Below the pieces are notes generated by a model. It worked only from the letters and a program-made list of their open reading frames with translations, was not told the DNA's origin and ran no database searches. Of a DNA stretch of 64,000 bases, positions 1 to 11,800 are shown one piece after another. Each line of letters starts with the position of its first letter. Position 1 is the first letter of the stretch. The position numbers and the translations under genes are program-made. The stretch covers positions 15,406,511 through 15,470,510 of the forward strand of contig NC_073308.1 in NCBI RefSeq assembly GCF_027595985.1, given 5' to 3'. Origin of the DNA: Sorex araneus. Taxonomy: Eukaryota > Chordata > Mammalia > Eulipotyphla > Soricidae.

Positions 1-215
1 TGTGAGGCTGGCTTTCAAGCCATGGAGTGATCCTCCTGGCCCTTATCTCTACTATCCTTGGGTGTTAGTCTCCCATTCTGTTATTTTATATTCCACAAAT
101 GAGTGCAGTCATTCTACGAGTGTCCCTCTCTCTGACTCATTTCACTTAGCATGATACTCTCCATGTCAATTCACTTATATGCAATTTCATGACTTCATCT
201 TTTCTACAGGTCTTC
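1..215 (-). mobile_element. LINE-1 3' end fragment, cut by the window edge
   Basis: Closely matches the 1,900-2,100 part of the L1 copy at 1556-2262 (the words CTTAGCATGATACTCTCCATG and ACTTCATC are shared in the same order). Antisense to the + strand. Confidence 0.75.
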
Positions 216-590
216 TTTTGTATCCTGTTTGAGTGCTGGACTTTTCTGTCAGGGACCTGTGTCACCATTGTACTCCTTTGTTAATAAGAACGACGGGAAA
301 GACGCAGGCTTGTGGGCCATGGTTTCCCTGTCTGAAATGGGCGAATGATGCTTGAGGAAGGAGAGTAAACCTCGAGGGTGCACCTCACAGCACAGCACTG
401 CAGGTGAGATGCCCTGGGCTCAATCCTGGCACTGAAAGCAGAGAGAGAGAGAAACAGAGAGACAGAGTGACAGATAGACACAGAGACAGAGACAGAGGGT
501 GTAGAGGGACACAGTGCAGCAGGAGTCAGCACAGGGACAGTAATTTTTCAGACTAAGGATTAGGGACCACCTAGTGGTATGACAAGGAAT

Positions 591-594
591 AGCT

Positions 595-657
<63 letters not shown>
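591..657 (+). repeat. (TTTA)n microsatellite
   Basis: About 16 uninterrupted TTTA units. It could be the reversed A-rich tail of an unrecognised retroelement that follows to the right. Confidence 0.95.
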
Positions 658-1189
658 GTGTCCTCCTCCCCACCCCCACCCCCAAGATGGCGCCCAACCC
701 GGCTCACCATCTTGACTTAGACAGCGCGGCTCAGCACGCTGGGCAGGGAACTCCGCGTGTGACCCCTGCCGGACATCGCTGGCTGTTCTGTAAGATTCGG
801 GTGGAGTGGCGTCCGTGGGCACGGAGGGACTGGGCCGGCCGAGTCGCAGCGCCGTGGGGCATGGAGCCACGAGGGCGGTGCATGCAGTGGCTCATCCACA
901 CAGGGTGCTGCCTGCTGGCCACGGGTGACCTGGGTCTCGGCGTGGGTGTTCGACCTGGCACAGACCCTCTGGGTAGGGTCCTGCTCTGGCAGCTGCTCAA
1001 CAATCTCCGGGCATGTTCCATCAACCTCAAGGAGAGGAACCTGAGGCTGAAGATGTCCCAGGGGCTGCCCAGAGATGCAGGCAGTGTGTGTTTGTCAGCG
1101 TGCAGATGGTTACAACATGCCAGCCGACCAAAAGCTTGCTTCCGGTACACTGGGAACACCCGTGAGGATGATTAGAGGCCGCCCCAAAA
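658..1189. other. Unassigned GC-rich segment
   Basis: It has CpG-rich stretches and a plus-strand open frame with coding-like words (LLWQLLNNLRA), but I do not recognise a gene. It may belong to a retroelement ending in the (TTTA)n tract. Confidence 0.3.
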
Positions 1190-1439
1190 GCCTCTGTCCC
1201 TCTCGGAGAGCCTGGCAAGCTACTGAGGATATCCTGCCCGCATGGCAGAGTCTGGCAAGCTGCCCGTGACATATTTGATATGCCAGAAACAGTAACAGTA
1301 ACAACAACAACGTGCTCTTTGTGTTCCTGGAGCAAGCAGACGCTGTTGGGCTGCACTGGCATGTGACAGGAGGAATGAATATGTTACTGGTGCCCTCTCG
1401 AGCAATCGATGAACAACGGGATGATAGTGATAGTGATAG
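1190..1439 (+). mobile_element. Long SINE (second shrew family), lacking its tRNA head
   Basis: It shares the body of the copies at 3875-4110 (inverted) and 51819-52066: CTCGGAGAGCCTGGCAAGC, GCATGGCAGAG, GATATGCCA, AACAGTAACA, and ATCGATGAACAACGGGATGA near the end. Confidence 0.8.
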
Positions 1440-1553
1440 GGTCCCCTTCAGGAGTGCTCAGGACTTACTCTTGGCTCTGTGCTCAGGGAGAACATAGGGT
1501 GCTGGGGATCGAACCTGGGTTCACCATATGCAAGGCAAATGCCACTACCCAGC
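1440..1553 (-). mobile_element. SOR-type SINE fragment
   Basis: Inverted: CAGGAGTGCTCAGGACTTACTC, then GATCGAACCTGGGTT (B-box complement) and ATGCAAGGCAAATGCC. Confidence 0.75.
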
Positions 1554-1555
1554 AT

Positions 1556-2262
1556 CCTTTTTTTTTTTTATTGAATCACAGTGAGATACAGTTACAAGCT
1601 TTCATGTTTGAGTTACAATCACACAGTGATCAGACACCCATTCCTCCACCAGTGCACATTCCCCACCACCAATATCCCCGGTATACCCCCCTTTCCCACC
1701 CTCCACATGCAATATTCTCTATACCCTGTCTCTACTTTGGGGCATTAGGGTTTGCAATACAGATACTGAGAGGCCATCACGTTTGGTCCTTTATCTATTT
1801 TCAGCACACATCTCCCTTCTCAACCAATCCTTACAACCATCATTTTTTTTAGTGATCCCTTCTCTATTCCAGCTGCCTTCTCTCCCCCTGCTCATGAGGC
1901 AGGCTTCCAGCTATGGGGCAATCCTCCTGGCCCTTGTATCTACTGTCCTTGGGTGTCAACCTCATGTGATATTATTCTATACTCCACAAATGAGTGCAGT
2001 CCTTCTGTGTCTGTCCCTCTCTTTCTGACTCATTTTATTTAGCATGATACTCTCCATGTCTATCCATTTATAAACAACTTTCATGACTTCATCTCTCATA
2101 ACAGCTGCATAGTATTGCACTGTGTAGATGTACCAAAATTTCTTTAACCAGTTGTCTCTTTTTGGGCATTCGGGTTGTTTCCAGATTCTGGCTATTGTGA
2201 AGAGTGCTGCAATGAACACAAAGGTACAAATGTCATTTCTACTGTGGCATCCTTCTTCTTAA
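1556..2262 (-). mobile_element. 5'-truncated LINE-1: ORF2 C-terminus, 3' UTR and A-tail
   Basis: On the minus strand, 2219 to 1977 encodes the end of L1 ORF2 (FIAALFTIARIWKQP, KKFWYIYTVQYYAA), then a stop, a 3' UTR of about 410 bp and a poly-T run at 1558-1570. This copy shows that the very common TTGAATCACNNTGAGATACAG element elsewhere in the window is this L1's 3' UTR. Confidence 0.85.
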
Positions 2263-2930
2263 GCTTCATTTCATGTTTTGTGCAGTCAACCCAGTTTAAA
2301 TTACACTAGCATGTTGAACATGTAATATTTACTCCCAAATAAATATTTTGGATGAAATAAATATTTCATCTTTCTTTTCTAGCAAGATGAAACTCCTCCT
2401 AATGAGGAGCCACAACGTTGGTGCAGAGTGGAGGGAGGGGCAGGGGGCAGGTGCTCTGGGTCTGGCACAGAAGTCGTGCCTTCGTGAGATGGAGAGCGGG
2501 GAGATGTTCCTACAGACGGAACCAGGGACCCTTCTCTTAGTGATTTGCCTCAAGAATGCAGTATGCAGAGGTGAAGGGGTGCCTGCACTACTGTGCGGGC
2601 TGCAGGTTTATGCCACCAGCCACGTCCTGGAAACAACCAAAATGCCAAGGGAAAGTTAAGTAGATAGAGATGTGGTATCTACGTGTGCCAGCACTGATCC
2701 TCTCGCATACACACCTGCAGGGATATGTGCTTGTCAGCTTATATGCTTGCATATGCACATCTGTGAGACTACCGCTCATACACACATGAACAGGCACATC
2801 TGCAGGAATGCTATAAAAATAAGATGCGATGCTGCTCTTTGTGGCAATGGACGGCCATGCTTAGGGAAACAGTGCAGAGAGTCGCACACAGTATGATTCA
2901 CTCAAATGTGACACATCAAAGTAAATGGAT
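2263..2930. other. Mostly unassigned; possible small L1 fragment at 2600-2695 (+)
   Basis: Positions 2600-2695 contain CCTGGAAACAACCAAAATGCC and AGATGTGGTATCTACGTG, which resemble the sense strand of the L1 ORF2 end. The rest is not recognised. Confidence 0.4.
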
Positions 2931-3070
2931 GGGCTCCAGAGCAGTACGATAATGTGTCGCACGCTTGCCTTGCACGCCTCCCATATGGTCCCCTGAGTAC
3001 CGCCAGGGGTGATTACTGAGTACAGAGCCAGGAGTATCACCTGAGCACCACCAGGTGTGACCTGAAAAAG
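2931..3070 (+). mobile_element. SOR-type SINE, divergent
   Basis: GGGCTCCAGAGCAGTACGATAA, then CCCATATGGTCCCCTGAG and CCAGGAGTATCACCTGAGC. An imperfect duplication of AAGTAAATGGATG flanks it. Confidence 0.75.
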
Positions 3071-3874
3071 CAAATGGATGAACTAAATGAGAGCAAAATG
3101 CGTTCCCAGACTGCTGAAATAAACGAGCAGTCACAGAAGGAAAGGGGGAAGGGGCGAGGATGTTCGTCAGAGGATTTGGTTGTCTGAGGGGACCAAGCTC
3201 TGTGGGGGTGATAAAGTCTAGACTCAGGTTGGAAATCTGAGGCATCTGTCTAGGACCTCTCCCGTCTGGGTTTCTCCAGGAAGCAGATGCTGGAGTGGCC
3301 GAGTTCACTGGGCAGTGAGAGGGTGAGAGAGATGGGTAGGATGCACAGCCAGTGGGAAGTGCCTTGTGGTGCAGATTTCAATCTGCAGGACGTTTGAGTC
3401 TGAGAGAGCCAGAGATTGGAATAAATAAGACAAGGTATAGAGAAACAAGGTATAGAGTGAAGCATAAAGCCAATTCTAGGACACATCTGGGAAAACTTCA
3501 CTTCTAGGAGGTTGGGTGCGAGAGTGGGGAGGTTTAGTGAAGAAAGTGGCATTTGATTTGGGGACTAGAGGCTGAGCAGAACTCCTGTGAATGGTGAGGG
3601 TGATGTTGTAGAAACAGCCCGGTGAGAACTAAAGAGGAGGGTGGGCATAAATCTACCTGGAGAGACACAGCTTCAGAGATCACTTAACTATTTGTGTTTC
3701 ATTCTTACTTTCAGAAACCTATTTGTTTTAGTCACATTGAAAAACAAAACACAAAAAAGGAGTGATCATAGCCAGTCTGGAAGATTCTTTAAATCTCAGG
3801 CAACCGGCGCTCAGAGTCACCTTCTTTGAAACGGGATCAAACGCCTTCACTTCCAGGTGCCTCAGTGGACGTTT
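3071..3874. other. Unassigned intergenic sequence
   Basis: I see no gene, RNA or clear repeat here. Confidence 0.4.
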
Positions 3875-4110
3875 ACTGTAGCACTGTAGCACTGTCTCCT
3901 GTTGTTCATGGGTTGGCTTGAGTGGGCACCAGTAACGTCTCCATTGTGAGACTTGTTGTTACTGTTTTTGGCATATCGAATACTCCACGGGGAGCTTGCC
4001 AGGCTCTGCCGAGCGGGCGGGATGCTCTCGGTAGATTGCCGGGCTCTCCGAGAGGGACAGAGGGATCGAACCCGGGTAGGTGAAGGCCCTACCCGCTGTT
4101 CTATAGCTCC
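3875..4110 (-). mobile_element. Long SINE (second shrew family), close to full length
   Basis: Inverted: CACTGTAGCACTGT at the left, CTCCATTGTGAGACTTGTTG, GGCATATCGAATA, then the B-box complement GATCGAACCCGGGTA and a tRNA-like head to 4110. It ends about 230 bp before the first CENPF promoter CCAAT box. Confidence 0.85.
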
Positions 4111-4320
4111 ACTAAAGGGAAATCAATTTTCCCCAACGGAATTAAGAGCGACCCGAATGAAGACGGCCAGCCCTTGGTCCTCCCGGGCAGCGCGGTTAGG
4201 AAGCGGGCGTGCGTGGCCCGCTGCTCCTGGTCGGGAGACAGACCGCGCCCACCCAGCAGCGATAGGACTCGGCCTCCGCCGCAGGAAAACACGCGCCGGC
4301 TGACAAACGCGGCGCTTGAT

Positions 4321-4480
4321 TTTTAAATCTAGCAGAAAAAACCAATCAGAAGCGGCCGCTCGACGGCGCAAGCTCTGATTGGCTCTCCGCCTACGACGGG
4401 AGCCAATAGGCTTGGAGGCGGGGCCGCGTCCCGGAAGCGGGCTCAGCGGAAACGGTCGGCGGCCCCGGGCGGTTTGAATC
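4321..4480 (+). promoter_or_regulatory. CENPF: CENPF core promoter: three CCAAT boxes and a CHR-like site
   Basis: Three NF-Y-type boxes are visible: CCAAT at 4342-4346, its reverse complement ATTGG at 4378-4382, and CCAAT at 4403-4407. A GC box lies at about 4414-4425, an ETS-like CCGGAAG at 4431-4437, and TTTGAA at 4473-4478. Several CCAAT boxes upstream of a TTTGAA cell-cycle homology region (CHR) is the usual design of late-cell-cycle promoters bound by NF-Y and DREAM/MuvB, which fits CENPF, a G2/M gene. A GGCGG sits directly against the CHR and not at the usual four-base CDE spacing, so I call only the CHR. There is no TATA box. The sites are seen; their use is inferred. Confidence 0.75.
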
Positions 4481-4556
4481 GCGGGCCGGGCCCGCACAGC
4501 GGAGGCTGCGGCGTCCTCGGGCCGGGCTGCGGAACCGGGCGCGGCCCGTGGGCGAG
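4480..4556 (+). other. CENPF: Predicted noncoding exon 1 of CENPF (5' UTR)
   Basis: CENPF has a noncoding first exon in human, with the ATG in exon 2. Downstream of the CHR, the first good donor is at 4557 (GCGAG followed by GTGAGCG). The 5' edge is a guess: I placed it just after the CHR because no TSS motif fixes it. Exon 1 would splice to the acceptor ending at 6976. Confidence 0.5.
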
Positions 4557-4621
4557 GTGAGCGTCTGCTGGGACCGGGCAGGGGCTGGGCGGATGGACGC
4601 TGCTGGGGCGGCCGGGCCGCC

Positions 4622-5341
4622 GGGGTCACGGCACCGTGCGCGCGTCGGCCAGGGTCGGAGCCGGGCTGCGGGGTCTGGGGGCGCGGGCGCCGTGCGCGCG
4701 TCGGCCAGGGTCGGAGCCGGGCTGCGGGGTCTGGGGGCGCGGGCGCCGTGCGCGCGTCTGCCAGGGTCGGAGCGGGGCTGCGGGGTCCGGGGGCGCGGGC
4801 GCCGTGCACGGGTCGACCAGGGTCGGAGCGGGGCTGCGGGATCTGGGGGCGCGGGCCCCTGCACGGGTCGACCAGGGTCGGAGCCGGGCTGCGGGGTCTG
4901 GGGGCGCGGGCCCCTGCACGGGTCGACCAGGGTCGGAGCCGGGCTGCGGGGTCTGGGGGCGCGGGCGCCGTGCGCGCGTCGGCCAGGGTCGGAGAGGGGC
5001 TGCGGGATCTGGGGGCGCGGGCCCCTGCACGGGTCGACCAGGGTCGGAGCCGGGCTGCGGGGTCTGGGGGCGCGGGCGCCGTGCACGCGTCGGCCAGGGT
5101 CGGAGCGGGGCTGCGGGATCTGGGGGCGCGGGCGCCGTGCGCGCGTCGGCCAGGGTCGGAGCGGGGCTGCGGGATCTGGGGGCGCGGGCGCCGTGCGCGC
5201 GTCGGCCAGGGTCGGAGAGGGGCTGCGGGGTCTGGGGGCGCGGGCGCCGTGCACGCGTCGGCCAGGGTCGGAGCCGGCCTGCGGGGTCTGGGGGCGCGGG
5301 AGCCGTGCACCGGTCGGCCAGGGTCGGAGCGGGGCTGCGGG
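4622..5341 (+). repeat. 55/56-bp minisatellite, 13 copies, in intron 1
   Basis: The core CCAGGGTCGGAG starts at 4649, 4705, 4761, 4817, 4872, 4927, 4983, 5038, 5094, 5150, 5206, 5262 and 5318, a spacing of 55 or 56 bp throughout. Two unit types mix: a 56-bp type with GCCGTGCGCGCGTCGGCC and a 55-bp type with CCCTGCACGGGTCGACC. The + strand is G-rich, with three runs of 3-5 G in each unit. It starts about 65 bp after the predicted exon 1 donor, inside the promoter CpG island. Long open frames across it on both strands are a side effect of stop-poor repeats and are not genes. Confidence 0.95.
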
Positions 5342-5345
5342 CAGC

Positions 5346-6976
5346 CCAGGGGCCGGCACGTCCAGCTCCGCACGGGGGCGGGACCGGGGCTCTCGCGGAG
5401 GGGCAGGCGGGCTGCCCGCGCCGGAGTCCCGGTGCTTCTTCGGGCGCTGTAGGGGCCGCGCTCGCAGGAAGAGCGCCCGCAGGTGTTTCACCTAAGACCG
5501 CAGAGCGTTTTGTGGGGAGAAGAAAGCGGTCTGGCGGTCACCCGGGGCTTTTCTTCAGCCTCGCCCTCTCCATCCCTCCCCACCCCACCCCCTTTTGCGC
5601 TGCTTACATTTTTACCTCTGATTCCTACCTGCTTTTGTCCTTTGGCCCAGTGCAGGCTGGGATTGCTGTTCACGGCTTCTTCGCAGCTCTAGCTGAGTTC
5701 GAAACAGAAAAGCATCTTTTCTTTGCAAATCCCCCTTCTGTGCTTCTCCCAGGCATGCGTGGCTGGCAGCTCCATTCAAAGAGTCAGTTGTGTCTCTGGT
5801 GCGCTAATGATTTTGGCTCAGGAGGAGGCTAAAGATCCTGGAACTGTGACCACAGCTTTCTCCTGAATATCTGCTAGGAAGCTGAGTTAAACTCCCCAGG
5901 GGCAGTTTCTATTACTCTCCAGAAGCAAAAGTCTTTCTCAACCATGGGCTGAAATGTTTGCCAGGACCAGTAAGACCCAGCGAGTAGAGAGTGCTTGTTT
6001 GGCACCCCTCAACCCCAGAGCCCGTGTCTTTATCATGTCCATTTTGCAGTTGAGGAAACTGAGGCACAGACCAAGGCACATGGCCAGGGTCACACTCTTT
6101 TTGTTTTGATGCTCTGGGACATCCCCTACTCTGGATTTAGGGGCTGTTCTGGCAGTGTTTGGGGGGCTGTGCTGTGGATCGATCCTGGGCCTCCCATCTG
6201 TGCAAAGCTAGCTCTCCAGCCCTTTGAGCTGTCCCTTGGACCCCAAGGTCCTGCTCCTTGTCTGTCTCTGACCTGGGATTTGAATCGGCACATTTCTCCC
6301 TGGAGCATAGCCGAACCATTGTCACAGCGATTCTGGTGCCCGAGGGTGATCCCCTTCCTCATTCACTCACTCTACAAACCCAGCAAGCTGCACATGGAGG
6401 GCAGGAATGAGTGGGGCCAGAGACTGCACCCACCTGGGGGGCATGCTCAGGTGATGGAACTCAGTCCCCGAGGAAGAGGGAGTGGAACCAATGCCCAGGA
6501 AGAAGGGGGCTAAAGAGCATCTGCAACATCGCACGAGACCCAGCTTTGACCCAGAATGTGACATGGAATTGATCATTTGTAGAACAAGCCAAACCATACA
6601 GTAGAAAGCTTGTAGCTAAATAAGAAACAGAAATAAGGGCAAGAGAAGGCAAAGGACCCAATCAGGGCCAGCACGCCCTCACTTAAGGTCCATCTGCAGG
6701 ACCTTGGGAGCCTGGATGGCCATGGAGAGGACTCAAACCCAAGCAGGCCCCTTGATAGCAGGCTTGGTCAGCACATGGGCTGGCACATTTTATACATCGA
6801 GATGATAGTGATCAAGATGATGGTTTGTCATCTTGGGGTGGCCTCGAGGAGGGAGAACAGAAGCTCGTCTGCGAGTTCCTGCGGTGCGGCTGGGGCCTGC
6901 GCAGTGGTGCGGGGCTGTGGGCATGGGCTCTGGTCCCTGGGTCTCTCCCCGCCGACGGCCTCGCTCTGCCCTTCAG
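5346..6976 (+). other. CENPF: Rest of CENPF intron 1
   Basis: Unique-looking sequence that leaves the CpG island near 5,500. I see only one degenerate SINE (6090-6232, listed separately). The 3' end is a good acceptor, pyrimidine-rich and ending CTTCAG at 6976. No coding exon was recognised. Confidence 0.6.
6090..6232 (-). mobile_element. Degenerate SINE in intron 1
   Basis: The words GATCGATCCTGGGCC and AGCTAGCTCTCCAGCCC fit an old inverted SOR-type head. Confidence 0.4.
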
Positions 6977-7175
6977 TTTTCCTGCGGACGCCTGACTCCG
7001 GACGGCAGGCGCGATGAGCTGGGCTCTGGAGGAGTGGAAGGAAGGCCTGCCATGGCGGGCGCTCCAGAAGGTCCAGGAGCTGGAAGGGCAGCTGGACAAG
7101 CTGAAGAAAGAGAGACAGCAGAGGCAGTTCCAGCTGGAGAGCCTGGAGGCGGCCCTGCAGAAACAGAAGCAGAAG
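6977..7175 (+). CDS. CENPF: CENPF exon 2 (start codon; residues 1-54)
   Basis: The acceptor CTTCAG ends at 6976 and the donor GTGAGC starts at 7176. The first 37 nt are 5' UTR; the ATG is at 7014-7016. The 54 residues begin [13 protein letters not shown] and continue with [16 protein letters not shown], nearly identical to human CENPF. This is the start of the N-terminal coiled coil and microtubule-binding region. The exon ends in phase 0. Confidence 0.96.
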
Positions 7176-8855
7176 GTGAGCTGGGCGCGGGGCGGGGGGT
7201 GCTTGGGGGCTCACAGGGAGCACCACGGTGCTCAGCATCCCTGGGCCTAACCCAGGCTCTGTTCAGACCCGGCATTCTCGGGACTCCCTGCAGGCCGGAG
7301 CCCGCCCCGGGCCGTCAGCAGTTCCCGTCTTGTCCCTCTGCCCTGGGCGGCCCCGGGAGTGAGGTGGGCACGGCTGTCTTTGCGTGTGGGAGACATTTCC
7401 CTGGCTTTAGCCACTGGACTTCACAGCCAACGGCCCAGGGAGATTTCCAGACTTCTGAGATCTTTCTCGAGTTCTGGGAAGCTCGTTTGAGGCACACACC
7501 CACCCACCTGCGTTGCAGGTGGAGAGTGAGAAGAGTGAGGGTGCCAGCCTGAAACGGGAGAACCAGAGTCTGGTGGAGGCGTGTGAGGGCCTGGAGCGGG
7601 CCAAGCAGAAGGTGGCACACGAGCTGCAGCTCAAGGAGGCGCAGCTGAGCTTCCAGGAGGGGCAGCTGAGCACCAGCAAGAAGCAGATCGAGAGGCTGGA
7701 GCAGGAGCTGAAGAGGTGCGTCTCCCTGGGCCGACTGCGGGGGCCGGCAGGGGGGCCCTGGGCCGCCCGCGTCCACTGCTGGTCCCGGGAGAGTCGACGA
7801 GGGGCAGGACTCGCTTCTCTCTCTTCTTTGTCAGGAGATTTGCTTCTTTTTCAGTGGGGGTGGAGGCAGGGGGTTTCGAGCCACACCTGGCGATGATCAG
7901 GAGTCATTTCTGGCTCAGGGGACCATGTGGGGTGCAGGGATGGAAGCAGGGTTGGCTGTGTGTGGGGCCAGGCCTACCTGTTGTGCCCTGCCCTGGCCCC
8001 CCAACGTTGCTTGTCGCTGGCATCCGTTTCCTAGTGACTGGCAGCTCTCTTGGCCTTCGACCCTGACGAAGTGCTGGGCCCCACGCCTAGGTGCTGCTGC
8101 TGCTGGCGCCCCCCCTGGTGTTCGGAGGCTGTTTTGAGGGCTGCAGTTCCTCCCCTGACCTGGGCCCAGGGCAGCCGGGAGAAGGCTTGAGCGCCTTCAT
8201 GTTGTCACTTTGGTGACTGCTGTGCGCCTGACACCCGCTTCCCTGCACTCCGGCAGGTGTAGAGCAGAGCTGGAGAAGAAGCAGGCGACCACCCCTTCGG
8301 CAGACCTCGCCCCCTCAAACCAGGCGGCCACCCCGCAGAAGGGCTGCCCTGCCCCGGTGACGCCCAGTCATTGCAGTGGCGGTAAGAGTTTCCCCCTTGA
8401 CTGAAGTGGCTCCTTTGTTGAGGTTTTCATCCTGCCGAGGAAATGAGTTGATTGAGTTTTGTGTTGTGTCGGGGCCACACCTGGCAGTGCTCACTGCGTG
8501 GGGTGGCCCTTAGCGGTGCTGAGTGTCGGGGTGGCACCGGGCTGGCTGCATGCACAGTGTGTGCTGTGGCCCGTTGCCTCCTCTCTGGTCCTCAGTTATA
8601 CATTTGATTTCTAACATGGGCTTGAAAAGGAAGAGCACAACCCCTGCCCCTGCCCCGGCGAGTTGGGCGCGACGCTGGGCTGCTGGCGAGAGCCCTGACC
8701 GCTGGACTTGTCCTTGCTGTTTGTCCGGCTCACACCCACGGTGCTCCGCTGCTCCTGCCCTGTGCTCAGGAGGGGCCCTGGCAGAGGGGACTGAACCAGC
8801 TGCAGCCCCGGCAAAGGGAGCCCCTCACCTCCTGTCCCATCTCTCTGGGCCCTGG

Positions 8856-8892
<37 letters not shown>

Positions 8893-11800
8893 TTTATTTT
8901 TAATTAGAGAATCACCGTGAGGGTACAGTTACAGATTTATACACTTTTGTGCTTATACTTCCCTCATACAAAGTTTGGAACCCATCCCTTCACCAGTGCC
9001 CATTCTCCACCACCCGTAAACCCAGTGTCCCTCCCACCCTCCCCAATCCCATCTCCCCCCCACCCCACCCTGCCACTGTGGCAAGGCATTCCCTTCTGTT
9101 TTCTCTCTCTAATTAGCTGTTGTGGTTTGCAATAAAGGTGTTGAGTGGCCGCTGTGCTCAGTCTCTAGCCCTCATTCAGCCCGCAACTCCCTTCCCCCAC
9201 ATGGCCTTCGACTACAATGTAGTTGGTGATCGCTTCTCTGAGTTGACCTTTCCCCGGAACGTGAGGCCAGCCTCGAAGCCATGGAGTCAACCTCCTGGTA
9301 CTTATTTCTACAGTTCTTGAGTGTTAGTCTCCCACTCTGTTATTCTATATACCATAGATGAGTGCAATCTTTGTTTTTGATGTTTGCGGTACCAGAAATT
9401 GAACCCAGGGCTGCCTCTGTTCAAGGCACGGGCTCTGCGGCCTTCGAGAGAGCACTAGCAACTCAGGGTGTCCTGTTGGTTTGTATGGGGCCACTCCCGA
9501 GGTGCTCAGGCATCACTCCTGGCAGGGCTCGGGGACTGTAGTGGGCGTTGGGATCGAGGTTGCCTCCTCCCCCACGCCCCCACCCCGTTGTCTCTCCAGC
9601 CCTTGGGTGTGAAAATAATCGTTTTCCAGGGCAGGGGTGACTCTCAGCAGTAGTGCAGGCTGGGCCTGCTGGAGGTCCTGGGCCCCACCCTGACCATTGC
9701 ATTTCCCTTGTCACCCCCTGAGGGTGGTCCTGGGTGGCCCTGGGCTCAGGTGCTCTGGGCAGTTCAGAAGCAGTTCCCTGAGAAATGTGGATGAATCTCT
9801 CAGTGCGGCTGAGCCAGTGCCGGAGTGCCGGGAACGCCCTGGTTCTGCGCCTGAGATGAGTCTGACCGTCTCCCCGCAGCCCCTCTGTCCCTCCGGCTGG
9901 GCTGACGCTGTGTGCTTGTCTGCACCAGGTTCCAAGTATGAAGAGCTGAAGGAGAAATACAACAAGGAAGTGGAGGAGCGGAGACGCCTGGAGGCCGAGG
10001 TCAAGGCCTGGCAGGCCAAGGTGAGGTGCGGGCGGCCCTGGGTGGCCGGGGGCCCTGGACTGAGCAGCACAGCTGCGGGGCCGCCCGACCCGTCCCGCGG
10101 GTGCCAGGCCCTGTCTGCTGCTCGAAGGACTGCGGAAAGCGGGTTACATGCCCTGTACAACTGGGGGGCCGAGTGTGGAGTCTGGGGCAGCCGTGGCAGT
10201 GGGCGTCTCTGGAGGACGGCAGGATAGGCCGCAGATGGTTGCCCAGGCAGGGGAGCGCTGGCACGCCGCTGGCACCCTGGTGGGCGGGCACAGCCTTCCG
10301 GGGGGGCTCTTGGTCAGTCGCCGAAAGTTCTCCTTGCGCTGAGCTAGCAGGAGGCCCGCCCGGCCCGCTGAGGAGAAGCAGGCGTGTGGGGACTCGGGAG
10401 GGGCTTGGTGGCCGGGCAGGGCCCTTGCTGGCCGGTGCCCATCAGAAGGCTGAGACTCCGACACTGCCCTTGCAGAGAGCCAGCCCGCCCGCGCCGCAGA
10501 ACACCAGGACCCTGCGGGACATCGCCCGGCACCAGGCCTCCTCGTCCGTCTTCTGGCAGCAGGACTGGACTCCCAGCCGCCTCTGCTCGGGCGCCCAGCG
10601 GACCCCCAGGAGGAGAGAGGTCTCGGCCGGGGAGCAGGAGGGGACCCCCAGCAGGCTGCAGTCTGGCCAGAGAGACCCCGGCAGCAGCTGTGGGGAGCGC
10701 TCCAGTGGGTCTCACCTCCTGGACCAGCTCAGAGCCCAGAACCAAGGTGACCGTGCGCCCCTGAGTTCCTGTCCGAGACAGCGGACACTGGGCCTGTGTG
10801 TGCGTGTGCGTGTGCATGCGGGGAGGGGGGTGGCGGGAGACACACGTGCTTTTGGAAATGAGTGTGCATTTTCTTCACGTGCTTACCTTTTGGGGCCGTT
10901 TGTCTCTTGCTTGTTCAGCTGTGGACACACGGGATCCCCTGGTTGTCCACGCGGGAGCAGCCCTGAGGCCTTGGGTGTCTGCCCAGGGCACCAGGTGGTG
11001 TCCTGGGATTGGCTGGGCGTCCCCCAGGCCTCGGGGACTGTCCGGGCTGGGTGGGGCGATGGATGCTGTTCCTGGGCGGCGCCGGAGGCCTGCCGGGACT
11101 GACCCATAGAAGCCGAGCCTGAGCTGAGCCTGTGTGGGTGGGGTTGGCTGGTCGGGGCTTGACCCAAGTGCAGATTCTGCTTGTGACGTTGGTACTGCTA
11201 GAGGTTCTGTGGTTGGCACCATTGTGGGTGACATTCCCCACTGCTTGCTCCCACTCCACTGTGCTCCCCAGAGGCCTGTGGGCCCCTCCCTCAGACTGCC
11301 CCGCCCAGGTGCAGTTGTGTTGCCCTGGGCCCTGGGTTGCTGCCTTGCTGGGCGCCAAAGTCCCAAGTGAGGGTTCTCCTGAGTGCTGTGACCTGAGGCC
11401 CTTGGTGACTTGCTGCTGAAAAGCCGTCCCCTGGCCCCACCCGGTTCCCGGGGGAAGGCGTAGGGGAACGTGTTTCTCCTGTGGTCGGGCGGCTGTGGCG
11501 CCCGTCCAGGATGGAACCCCGCGGAAGTAGCTGGGGTTTTGTGCCCTGTTCCCCGGGGACCCCGCCCTCACGCCCGTCGCCGGGCCTGTGCCCTCTCAGA
11601 GCTCCGGAGCCAGGCCGGCGAGCTGCAGCTCCGCCTGCAGGTGCAGGAGAAGGAGGGGAAGAGCCAAGGCAGCAGGATCCAGGAGCTCCAGCTGCAGCGG
11701 GACCGGGCGCGCGCCGAGCTGGCGGAGCGTGAGAAGGCCTTGGGCAAGAGCCAGGACGAGCTGGCGCGGGCCAACGCCCAGCACGAGCAGGTGGCGGCTA

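Noticed and set aside
1977-2219. Small minus-strand gene
   Set aside because: It is the C-terminus of L1 ORF2, followed by the L1 3' UTR and A-tail.
4123-5832. Long open frames (up to about 416 residues) on both strands
   Set aside because: They run through the 55/56-bp minisatellite in several frames at once. The repeat lacks stops, units are not multiples of three, and the composition is low-complexity.
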